From Nannocystis pusilla (GTDB lineage: Bacteria > Myxococcota_A > Polyangia > Nannocystales > Nannocystaceae), in NCBI RefSeq assembly GCF_020073745.1, contig NZ_JAIRAU010000043.1, positions 186,001-250,000 on the forward strand: a DNA stretch of 64,000 nt, in the 5' to 3' direction. This document shows, piece by piece, positions 35,170 to 42,702 of this stretch. Under the pieces are notes generated by a model. It saw nothing but the letters and a program-made list of their open reading frames with translations, did no database searches and was not told where the DNA came from. Each line of letters opens with the position of its first letter. Position 1 is the first letter of the stretch. A program made the position numbers and the translations under genes.

Positions 35170-36270
35170 TCAGCCGGGCGCGTAGGCGTGCAAGGTCGGG
35201 GCGAGGCCCTCGCTGACGGTGTAGTAGCCGCGGCCGTCGGCGGCGAAGGTGAAGGCCTCGCCCTGGCGCTCGAGGGCGAGCGGGATGTCGCAGTCGGGGC
35301 CGCGGAAGGCCTCGGCGAGCGGGCGCGCCGGGTCGCGGCGCCACAGGCGGGCGTCGAGGTAGGTGCGCGCGGCGACGAGGGTGCCGTCGCTGCTGACGGC
35401 GCCGCCGGTGACGAGGCTGGCGACGTCGAGGCGACCGGCGGCCGTGAGCGCGCCGGAGGTCAGCGGCGCGTCGGCGCAGAACAGCAGCGAGTCGCCGCGC
35501 TGCTTGGTGACGATGCACATGTCCCCGCGGACAGGGTCGACGAGCAGGGTCTCGGCGTTGTGGGCCTGGCCGCCCGGGTAGGTGAAGACGAGCCGCTCGA
35601 CGTCGGTCAGCCGGTGCTCGGCCGGGGCCTGGGCGAGGTCGACGGCCGGCTCGGCGACGCGGTAGACGACGACCTCGGCGCGCCGGCGCAGGTTGTCGCC
35701 GATGTCGCCGACGTAGAGCGCGTCGCCGCCGTTCAAGCCTGGCCCGATGGCCATGTCCTCCCAGTCATGCACCTCCGCGCCATCGAGGCGCCAGCGGCCG
35801 AGCCAGCGGGCGTCGGCGGCGGCGAAGGCGTAGACCAGCGGGCCGTCGACGTCCGAGTCGTTGTGGGTCCACAGCACGCCCGGGCTCTGCCGGCTGGCGG
35901 CCAGGCCCGAGGCCTCGACGATCGCCGGCGGCGTCAGGGTGCCGGGGCTGGGCACCACGGCGAAGCTCGGGCACTCGGGGGCGGGCGCGACGGTCGGGCG
36001 GGCGGCCGCGGCGGTGCTGTCGATCGGGACAGGTGCGGAGGAACATGCTCCGAGGGACAGGAGCGCGGCGAGGGCGAGGGCGGCCGGAGGGGAGCGCGCA
36101 GCGACGACGGCCGGAGGGCGCGAGGGCGGGGCCGGGCTGTCCGCAGGGACAGCAGGCGCGAGGGCGGCCGGATCGCTGCCGTCTGTGCTGCTCTTCGGGA
36201 CAGGCTCCTTGGGGCATGTCCAGGGGGGTAGCAGGCACACGGGGCGGGGCCCGGCGGCCCGCGCGCTCAT
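35170..36270 (-). CDS. Secreted lipoprotein with beta-propeller-like body
   Basis: 366 residues from ATG 36270, whose overlap with the kinase stop (4 bp) supports this start. The first ~70 residues are unusual: before the lipobox signal (PPAALALAALLSLGAC) comes a long Pro/Ala region, much of it coded by 14-bp repeats. The body has VLWTHNDSDVDGPLVYAF, DWEDMAIGPG and ALYVGDIGDN, typical of six-blade propellers of the SdiA-regulated or phytase type. No enzyme is assigned. A true start closer to the lipobox cannot be excluded. Confidence 0.75.
   Translation of the reverse strand: MSARAAGPRPVCLLPPWTCPKEPVPKSSTDGSDPAALAPAVPADSPAPPSRPPAVVAARSPPAALALAALLSLGACSSAPVPIDSTAAAARPTVAPAPECPSFAVVPSPGTLTPPAIVEASGLAASRQSPGVLWTHNDSDVDGPLVYAFAAADARWLGRWRLDGAEVHDWEDMAIGPGLNGGDALYVGDIGDNLRRRAEVVVYRVAEPAVDLAQAPAEHRLTDVERLVFTYPGGQAHNAETLLVDPVRGDMCIVTKQRGDSLLFCADAPLTSGALTAAGRLDVASLVTGGAVSSDGTLVAARTYLDARLWRRDPARPLAEAFRGPDCDIPLALERQGEAFTFAADGRGYYTVSEGLAPTLHAYAPG
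36028..36226. repeat. Three 14-bp arrays in the N-terminal region of a lipoprotein
   Basis: 36028-36061 has GACAGGTGCGGAGG, AACATGCTCCGAGG and GACAGG. 36135-36152 has GGCTGTCCGCAGGG and ACAG. 36199-36226 has GACAGGCTCCTTGG and GGCATGTCCAGGGG. All fall in the region before and around the signal peptide. Confidence 0.65.
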
Positions 36271-37175
36271 GTCTGCGGTCCCGAGGTGCGGTTCAGCGTG
36301 CGGAGGATCTCTTCGATCCGGACCACGAACTCGTTGGCGCTCTGGGGGCGCAGGCCGGGGTCGGTGTGGAGGCAGTCGTCGACCAGCTCGATCAGGCGGC
36401 GCGGCATGCCGGGCAGCTTGGCGCCGAGCGAGGGGGCGGGGCGCGACACCTTGGCCTTCATCAGGTGCTGCGGGTTGCCGGAGAACGGGGTCTCGCCGAC
36501 GAGGGCCTCGAACAGCATCACGCCCATGGCATAGATGTCGAACAGCGGGGTGGCGGGCTTGCCCAGCACCTGCTCGGGGGCCATGTACTCGGGCGTGGCG
36601 ACGAAGGCGCCGGGGTTCTGCTTGCGCGCCTCGGCCTCGGCCCAGGCGGCGATGCCGAAGTCGAGCACCTGCACGGCCTCGCCGTCGCCGTCGGGCAGCG
36701 GCACGAGCATGACGTTCTCGGCCTTGAGGTCGCGGTGGATCTGCCCGGCGTTGTGGGCGGCGCGCACGGCCCGGGCGACGTCGCGGAGGATCCGCGCGGC
36801 CCGCAGGATCGGGAGGTAACGACGCTCGGCGATCTCCTCGAAGAGGCTGCGGCCGACCAGCAGCTCGGTGACGAGGAACAGGCGACCGTCGGCCAGGCGG
36901 CCGCCGTCGAACACCTGGGCGATGTTGGGGTGCGAGGTGTCGCTGGCGGCGCGGGCCATGCGGCGGAAGCGGTCGACGTCCTCCTCGCCGCGGATCAGGC
37001 TCTTCCACTGCGGGCTGAGCACGCGGACGGCACAGCGGCTGCCCATCTGGATGTGCTCGCCGCGGTACAGGTCGCCGAAGTTGGCCGGGCCGATGAACTC
37101 GAGCACGCGGAAGTAGGTCGCGACGAGGGTGCCCGTTTCGAGGGTGTCCTCTTCGTCCTGCGCCAGGCTCTGCAC
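36267..37175 (-). CDS. Ser/Thr protein kinase with altered nucleotide-binding residues
   Basis: 302 residues from GTG 37175 (a GGGGG run just upstream); a longer start to 37385 would add low-complexity sequence. HRDLKAENVML and VLDFGIAAW (catalytic loop and DFG) are intact, as is EYMAPEQVLGK. But the VAIK lysine is Arg (CAVRVLSP) and the glycine loop is GPANFG. It may be a pseudokinase or use another lysine. The stop overlaps the lipoprotein start, so they are coupled. Confidence 0.85.
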   Translation of the reverse strand: MQSLAQDEEDTLETGTLVATYFRVLEFIGPANFGDLYRGEHIQMGSRCAVRVLSPQWKSLIRGEEDVDRFRRMARAASDTSHPNIAQVFDGGRLADGRLFLVTELLVGRSLFEEIAERRYLPILRAARILRDVARAVRAAHNAGQIHRDLKAENVMLVPLPDGDGEAVQVLDFGIAAWAEAEARKQNPGAFVATPEYMAPEQVLGKPATPLFDIYAMGVMLFEALVGETPFSGNPQHLMKAKVSRPAPSLGAKLPGMPRRLIELVDDCLHTDPGLRPQSANEFVVRIEEILRTLNRTSGPQT

Positions 37176-37452
37176 CGGCCCCCAGGCTACCACGGGCCTG
37201 GACGCAGGCGGGAGAACTCGGCGCGGAGCGAGGCGGGGCGGGCGCCGCGGGCGAGCGCCCGGATCTTGGGACAGGTCGAGCCCGGCGGACCCGGACACCG
37301 GGATCCCGCGAACTTCCGGGGCTGCGGCGGCGAACTTGTTCACATCGTCCGTCGCCGTCATCACGGCGATCGGCCCGCCGGGCACGGGCTCGCCGCTGTC
37401 TCACGGTGCGCGACGCGTGAAGTGACGTGCGCTCGTGGCACACTCGCCGGCG

Positions 37453-37839
37453 ATGAGCGAGCTGGCGCCCGAGGACGAGATCTATGCCCGGATCGGCGAG
37501 GAGGGCTTTGCGCGGCTGGCAGCGGCCTTTTATCGCCGTGTGTCCGCCGACGACATCCTCGGACCGATGTACCCGCGCCACGACATGGCCGGCGCCGAGG
37601 CCCGACTGCGCGACTTCCTGGTCGGTCGCTTCGGCGGACCGCAGCGCTACATCGCGCAGCGCGGCCATCCGCGGCTGCGGGCCAGGCACATGCCGTTCAA
37701 GCTCGACCAGCGCGCACGCGATCGCTGGGTCGCGCTGATGGATGCCGCGCTCGCCGAGGTGCAGCTCGAGCCGGGGTCGGCCGCGACGCTGCGGGGGTTC
37801 TTCGCCGACACCGCGAGCTTCTTGATGAACAGCCGGTGA
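37453..37839 (+). CDS. Truncated haemoglobin, group II type
   Basis: 128 residues from ATG 37453 (GTG 37435 is possible). GGPQRYIAQRGHPRLRARHMPF carries the proximal His and the trHbO pattern; FYRRVSADDILGPMYP is the B-helix region. It binds haem and oxygen or NO. It stands alone, so its reductase is not nearby. Confidence 0.9.
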   Translation: MSELAPEDEIYARIGEEGFARLAAAFYRRVSADDILGPMYPRHDMAGAEARLRDFLVGRFGGPQRYIAQRGHPRLRARHMPFKLDQRARDRWVALMDAALAEVQLEPGSAATLRGFFADTASFLMNSR

Positions 37840-38038
37840 GGCGAGTGATGCGCAGCCGCGTGATGGCTGACAACGGAGGAGCCGCGTCGGCCGAGATGGC
37901 TGGAGCCGGAGGTCGTGTCATGATCCGGCTGACGTGCCGAACAGCGTGTGTGGCAAAATAGGGGCGTGGAAAACCGCGTGCGAACGCACACGTGTTGCCA
38001 GGTGGAAACCTCGAGGGGGACCAGATAGAAATGGCTGC

Positions 38039-38440
38039 ATGGTCCCCCACGCACAGTTGCGTTACACGGTGCTTTTCCTGCTGGGGGGTATGCTGAGTAG
38101 CATTGGGGGGTGCACCGAGCGAAGGGTTCCCATGGACGAGATCGCCGAGGTATGCGAGCAGGCCTGCCCGATTCAGTTCGAGTGTGGCTTCGCGTCCGAA
38201 GGGAAGACCCTCGAGGATTGCCTCGAGGGGTGTCCTGCGAACTTCAAGGCAATTCGTGACGCCTGTCGCGCCGATTTTGAAGTCTTCGCGTGTCTGTCGA
38301 CGCTGTCCTGCTCGGAGTACTTCGAGTACAAAGAGGCGCTCGATCGCAAGATCGGGACGTTCGGCGATCCTCCTCCATTCCCCTGTCAGGCCGAGGTGAT
38401 TGCGAGTGCGCGGGAGTGTGACGGGGTTGAAGGTATCTAG
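38039..38440 (+). CDS. Small Cys-rich lipoprotein, lower-GC region
   Basis: 133 residues from ATG 38039. Lipobox LLGGMLSSIGGC. Eight or more Cys in pairs (CEQACPIQFECGF, DCLEGCP, DACRADFEVFACLSTLSC). It resembles small myxobacterial lipoproteins with EVCEQAC-type repeats. The codon choice is less GC-rich than neighbours, shared with the next gene. Confidence 0.75.
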   Translation: MVPHAQLRYTVLFLLGGMLSSIGGCTERRVPMDEIAEVCEQACPIQFECGFASEGKTLEDCLEGCPANFKAIRDACRADFEVFACLSTLSCSEYFEYKEALDRKIGTFGDPPPFPCQAEVIASARECDGVEGI

Positions 38441-38483
38441 CTGCACCCGTTGAGGGAATTTGAGAAGGCGAAAGGTGACTTCG

Positions 38484-39461
38484 GTGAAGAATCTGAAATC
38501 GTGTCTTGTTCTGGGAGCTTTGAGTTCGGTGGTGGGCGCGGGGGTCATCTCGACCTCGGCATCATGCATTATCTCCGACAAGTGCATCAACTTCCAGAAG
38601 AGCGGCAAGCGGTGGGAAGTGACCTTGTCTGCGAAGCGGACGGACCCAGGGTCGGACCTGGAGGATACGTTCTTCGTCAAGTGGGGGAAATGCTACGATG
38701 AAGCCGATCATGCTCTCATGATGGAGGCCGACGAGGAGGACCTTGCATATCAGGCGCTTCGCAATGACCTGCTTCTTGCCGTGCAAGAGGCGTGTGCTGA
38801 GATGTACGACGGAGATGGGGACGGGGATGCTGATGGATGGGAAGGATGGATAAATGTAAAGTGTGACCCATTCGACGAGGAGATGGATCTCGATTGGGCC
38901 ATCCTCGAGACGCCGGACGTTCCTTGCTACCTGAAGGACGTCTATGAGTCGAGTTGTCCGGAGCCGGAGAACGCCAGCGCTACGGTTACCGGGGCGGCGA
39001 CGACGACAGGAGAGTCGACGACGACGACGACAGGAGAGCCGACGACGACGGAAGAGCCGCCGACGACCGGTAATCCGATGCTGGCGAGTGAGTCTCGATG
39101 CGAGGTGCTCGATCTGCGGAACTGGATTTCGTGTAGCGGTGGAACTTGCATCGTGTCCCAGGACCTCATCGATATCCTGGGGGCGGAGCCGACGCTGTTG
39201 TTCTGCGACTCGGCGAGGCTTTATCCGAAAGTCGAGTCGAGCGGAGTTGTCGGGATGTATTTCGATGACATCGCTCCGACCGGTCTCGCGGCAGCGCTCG
39301 GATTCATGGAGGATGATGTGATTATCGCGGTGGAGGGGTTGCCGTTTACCAACGAGTCAGAATTTGCTGCGATCGCGTTGGAGATCGCGGATGCCGATGC
39401 GATCACGGTGACCGTAAAACGTGGTTCGAGTACCTTTGACCTCGATTTCGAGCGCGATTAG
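38484..39461 (+). CDS. Secreted protein with C-terminal PDZ-like domain
   Basis: 325 residues from GTG 38484, picked because AAAGGTGA lies 6 bases before it. Signal (LVLGALSSVVGAGVISTSASC), an unrecognised N-terminal domain (~40-160), a Thr/Gly/Glu linker coded by ACG triplets, then a PDZ-like end (GMYFDDIAPTGLAAALGFME, DVIIAVEGLPFTNESEF), as in type II secretion GspC. No peptidase domain. Lower GC than the surroundings. Confidence 0.7.
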   Translation: MKNLKSCLVLGALSSVVGAGVISTSASCIISDKCINFQKSGKRWEVTLSAKRTDPGSDLEDTFFVKWGKCYDEADHALMMEADEEDLAYQALRNDLLLAVQEACAEMYDGDGDGDADGWEGWINVKCDPFDEEMDLDWAILETPDVPCYLKDVYESSCPEPENASATVTGAATTTGESTTTTTGEPTTTEEPPTTGNPMLASESRCEVLDLRNWISCSGGTCIVSQDLIDILGAEPTLLFCDSARLYPKVESSGVVGMYFDDIAPTGLAAALGFMEDDVIIAVEGLPFTNESEFAAIALEIADADAITVTVKRGSSTFDLDFERD

Positions 39462-39504
39462 ACGCGGGTCGCATTCGCCTTGAGATGTCACAATAGGTCG
39501 CCGC

Positions 39505-40113
39505 TCATGGCCGCGGAGGCAGGCCGGGGAACTCGACGCCGAAGACGACCACCGCGTAGACGAGGTCCTCGCCGGGCAGGGCGGTGAGGGTGTGGGCGGT
39601 GCCGGCGGGGCGGTAGGTGCTGGCGCCGGCGCGGGTGACGGTGCCGTCGTCCTCGACGAAGCCGCCCTGGAGGATGAGGCAGCGCTCGTCGCCGAGGTGG
39701 CGGTGGTGCGGGAAGGTGGCGCCGGCGGCGATCCGGACGAAGCCGACGTCGGCGCCGGCCGTCGCAGGGCCGCCGCTGAGGTGCACCAGCTCGACGTCCG
39801 GCAGCACGGTCTGCCACACGTCGGCGCGGGCCAGGCTGGCCAGCAGCTCGCGGGCGCGCTCGTGGGCGACGTCGACGAGGCGGGCCAGGCGGGCGACGAA
39901 GGGGGCGAAGCGGGCCTCGGGCGCGGCCACGGCGGCCAGCAGGCGGGCGCGCGCGTCGGACCGCGGGGAGGCCGGCGGCAGGGCCAGCGAGAGGGCGGTG
40001 AACGCCTCGGCGACGGCGGCGGCGGGCTCGTCGTCCTCGCCTGCCCAAAGGGGCATGTCCTTCAGGTCGTCCTCCGGGAGGTCCGGGCGGTCATCGCGGT
40101 CGCGGCCGGTCAT
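39505..40113 (-). CDS. ChrR-like cupin anti-sigma partner
   Basis: 202 residues. The C-terminal cupin (IAAGATFPHHRHLGDERCLILQ) fits ChrR-type anti-sigma factors that bind metal through His/Glu. The N-terminal half lacks the usual H-x3-C-x2-C zinc motif. It starts inside the sigma factor's stop (ATGA). Oxidative or light stress could release the sigma factor, by analogy with RpoE-ChrR; the missing motif makes the mechanism uncertain. Confidence 0.8.
   Translation of the reverse strand: MTGRDRDDRPDLPEDDLKDMPLWAGEDDEPAAAVAEAFTALSLALPPASPRSDARARLLAAVAAPEARFAPFVARLARLVDVAHERARELLASLARADVWQTVLPDVELVHLSGGPATAGADVGFVRIAAGATFPHHRHLGDERCLILQGGFVEDDGTVTRAGASTYRPAGTAHTLTALPGEDLVYAVVVFGVEFPGLPPRP
40039..40066. 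repeat. Two phased 14-bp units inside the cupin gene
   Basis: GCCTGCCCAAAGGG and GCATGTCCTTCAGG, then TCGTCCTCCGGG. They encode the low-complexity residues ~18-27 (KDMPLWAG). Confidence 0.6.
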
Positions 40114-40757
40114 CGGTCCCCCTTCTCCTCAGCATGAAGCGCGGCGCGCAGCTTGGCGAGGCCGGCGGCGGTCCGCGACTTGACGGTGCCGACCGGAACG
40201 GCGAGCCGCTCGGCGATCTCGGTGGCCGACAGGCCGTCGAAGTAGGCCAGCTCCAGCACCTGTCGCTGCGCCGGCGGCAACTCCTGCAGTGCGCGGCGCA
40301 CGCGAGCGTGGTCGAGGCGCTGGCCCGGCTCGTCGCCGCCGGCCGGGCCGAGGTCGTCGAGGTCGCGCTCCTCGAGGGTCTCGACGCGGAAGCGGCCGGC
40401 GCGACGACAGCGGTCGAGGGCCCGGCTGCGCAGCCGGACGAGCAGCCACGTGCGCACGCTGCCCCGCTCGGGGTCGTAGTCGGCGCACTTCTGCCAGACC
40501 TCCATGAGCACGTCGTGCACGAGGTCTTCGGCCTCGCGGCGGTGGCCGAGGATCCGGATCGCCGTCGCCAGCAGGAGGCCGACGTAGCGGTCGTGCAGGT
40601 CGCCGAGGGCCTCGCTGTCGCCGCACGTCATGGCGGCGAGGAGCTCGACGTCGCTGCGCTCGGTCCGCGGGCCCGAAGGACCGGAGGGCGAGCTGGGGCC
40701 CAGCCGTGACACGCGTGCTGGACTATATGCTCGGGCGTATGCGTGCGCGTCAAGCAT
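40110..40757 (-). CDS. ECF-type RNA polymerase sigma factor
   Basis: 215 residues. Region 2: LLLATAIRILGHRREAEDLV then HDVLMEVWQK. Region 4: ELPPAQRQVLELAYFDGLS then ATEIAERLAVPVGTVKSRT. Start ATG 40757 is 40 bp after the Mur ligase stop, so it may join the cyanophycin operon; GTG 40712 is also possible. A TATAGT-like -10 lies near 40724-40730 on the minus strand. Confidence 0.9.
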   Translation of the reverse strand: MLDAHAYARAYSPARVSRLGPSSPSGPSGPRTERSDVELLAAMTCGDSEALGDLHDRYVGLLLATAIRILGHRREAEDLVHDVLMEVWQKCADYDPERGSVRTWLLVRLRSRALDRCRRAGRFRVETLEERDLDDLGPAGGDEPGQRLDHARVRRALQELPPAQRQVLELAYFDGLSATEIAERLAVPVGTVKSRTAAGLAKLRAALHAEEKGDR

Positions 40758-40797
40758 GGCGAGCGGGCGAGGCCGTCACGCCTCTGCCGTCACGCCT

Positions 40798-42681
40798 CTA
40801 CGTCGATCCGGGGCGCCCGGATCGACGCAGACCGGCCTCGTCCGTCACGCCGCGGGCGCGCAGCTCGGCCCAGACCTCGTCGCGGTCGACGTGGACGAGG
40901 ATGGCGACCACGTCGCCGGGCCGCGCCCACGCCAGGCCGCGACGGATCGCCGCGACCTCGCCGTCGACCCGCTCGCACGCGATCCCGAGCCCCGCGAAGC
41001 TCTCCTCGAGCAGCGCCGGGACCTCGCCCGGAGCCCGGCCGCGCAGGTAGTGCTCGAGGTCGCGGGTCAGCACCAGGTCCGGCCCGAGCGAGGCGACGGC
41101 GCGCGCGATGTCGCGGATGTCGTCGTCGCGCCGGTCGCCGGCGATGCCCAGGCTGACGAGGAGCCGCGCGCCGGCGCGGATCTGCGCCAGCAGCGGCGCG
41201 AGCCCGGCGATGCCCGCGGGGTTGTGGGCGAAGTCGAGGAACAGCCTGGCGTGCTCGAGCTCGACCAGCTGCGCACGGCCGGGGTTGTCGACGAAGCTGC
41301 GCAGGCCGGCGGCGATGGCCTCATCCGACAGACCGAGCGCGCTCGCCAGCGCCGCCGCGGCGAGGGCGTTGGCGACGTTGTGCGTGGCGGCGCCGCCGAA
41401 GCAGAACGGCAGCTCGGCGATCGGGACGATCGGCACGTCCGGCTCGGCGCCGCGGCCGCGGGTCAAGGCGCCGGCGGCCGAGACGAACCACACCTCGCCG
41501 CCGGCCGCGCGGTGCCGCAGCAGCTGCGGGTGCGCCGCGTCGCGCGAGAACCACACGACCGGCGCCGGGAACTCGGCGGCGGGCAGGTCGAGCAGCGCGG
41601 AGGCCCCGGCGGGCGGGCTGTCCGAAACGGCAGGTGCGATGTCGGGGGCGGGCTGTGTCTCGGAGGACATGCCCGACAGGGCATGCTCCAGTGGCAATGT
41701 CTTCGAGGACATGCCCGAAGCGGCAGGCGACACGGCGGCCGGGGCGTCGGCGCCGAGGACGATCCGGCCGTGGGGGGCGACGACGCGGGTGACCACGGCC
41801 TTGACGCGGGCCATGCCGGCGAGGTCGTCGATGCCGTGCTCGCCGAGGTGGTCGGCGCTGACGTTGGTGATGCAGGCGGCGTCGCAGCGGTCGACGGCGA
41901 GGCCGCGGCGGAGGATCCCGCCGCGGGCGACCTCGAGCACGGCGAGGGTGACCCGGGGGTCGCGGAGGACGATCCGCGCGGCGCCGGGGCCGGTCCAGTC
42001 GCCGGTCTCGACCACCTGCTCGGCGACGGCGAGGCCGTCGGTCGAGGTGTTCCCGGGGACATGTCCGGCGGTGCGGGCGATCCGGGCCAGGAGCCGCGCG
42101 GTGGTGGTCTTGCCGTTGGTGCCGGTGATGAGGGCGACGGGGATCGATCGCAGGCTGTCCCACGGGACATCCGCGGGGGCCGGCGCGGCCGAGCGCGGCC
42201 AGGCGCGCGAGCCGGCGCCGGCGCCGAGCGAGACGGTCTCGTCGTCGAGCAGCAGCGGGACGCCGCGCTGCTCGGCGGCGGCCTGCAGGGCCGGCAGGGT
42301 GGCCACGCGCTCGCGCTCGCGGGCGGCCTCCCACTCGGGCAGGAGCTCGTACACGTTGCGCAGCGGCTCGCCGCGGAGCTGGCGGATCGCGCTGTCGACG
42401 GCCCACTCCGTGATGTCGACGGCGACGTAGAGGGCGTCGGCGGGGGCCGCGAAGGTGAGGCTGGCGCCGCGCGGGGTCGCGGCGCCCGGAGCGGTCCACC
42501 GGCGGACGACGGGCGGCGTCAGCCAGCCGAGCAGGCGGGTGGCGAGGGTGACGGACAGACCCCAGGTGTCGATCGCCTGCTCGACGTCGTCGCCGGCCTC
42601 GAACTCGACCTCGGCGATCGCGCCGGGGCCGTCGAGGTCGAGGTTGACCCCGGTCAGCCGGCGGGCGTCGAGGAGGCGCAT
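40798..42681 (-). CDS. Second CphA-like Mur ligase lacking ATP-grasp
   Basis: 627 residues. The P-loop is ITGTNGKTTT (~186-193) with VARGGILRRGL and NVSADHLGEHG, the Mur ligase core of cyanophycin synthetase, and C-terminal FLDFAHNPAG, AGDRRDDDI. The ATP-grasp half is missing; residues 1-160 carry an N-terminal domain instead. Residues ~315-362 (ASGMSSKTLPLEHALSGMSS...) are an insertion coded by 14-bp repeats. It lies 21 bp after cphA. It could add arginine to Asp, but this is inferred. Confidence 0.85.
   Translation of the reverse strand: MRLLDARRLTGVNLDLDGPGAIAEVEFEAGDDVEQAIDTWGLSVTLATRLLGWLTPPVVRRWTAPGAATPRGASLTFAAPADALYVAVDITEWAVDSAIRQLRGEPLRNVYELLPEWEAARERERVATLPALQAAAEQRGVPLLLDDETVSLGAGAGSRAWPRSAAPAPADVPWDSLRSIPVALITGTNGKTTTARLLARIARTAGHVPGNTSTDGLAVAEQVVETGDWTGPGAARIVLRDPRVTLAVLEVARGGILRRGLAVDRCDAACITNVSADHLGEHGIDDLAGMARVKAVVTRVVAPHGRIVLGADAPAAVSPAASGMSSKTLPLEHALSGMSSETQPAPDIAPAVSDSPPAGASALLDLPAAEFPAPVVWFSRDAAHPQLLRHRAAGGEVWFVSAAGALTRGRGAEPDVPIVPIAELPFCFGGAATHNVANALAAAALASALGLSDEAIAAGLRSFVDNPGRAQLVELEHARLFLDFAHNPAGIAGLAPLLAQIRAGARLLVSLGIAGDRRDDDIRDIARAVASLGPDLVLTRDLEHYLRGRAPGEVPALLEESFAGLGIACERVDGEVAAIRRGLAWARPGDVVAILVHVDRDEVWAELRARGVTDEAGLRRSGRPGST
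41616..41728. repeat. Long 14-bp array inside the Mur ligase gene
   Basis: GGCTGTCCGAAACG (41616) then, after 23 bases, CTGTGTCTCGGAGG, ACATGCCCGACAGG, GCATGCTCCAGTGG, CAATGTCTTCGAGG, ACATGCCCGAAGCG and GCAGG. Five units are contiguous. The reading frame stays open through all of them. Confidence 0.8.
42045..42072. repeat. Two 14-bp units in the conserved Mur ligase core
   Basis: AGGTGTTCCCGGGG and ACATGTCCGGCGGT cover residues around AGHVPGNTSTDG, which align with GATVGLCTTDG of the neighbouring cphA. Another copy (GGCTGTCCCACGGG, ACATCC) lies at 42150-42169. Confidence 0.6.
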
Positions 42682-42702
42682 GCGGCTGTCCCTCCGGTCA
42701 GG

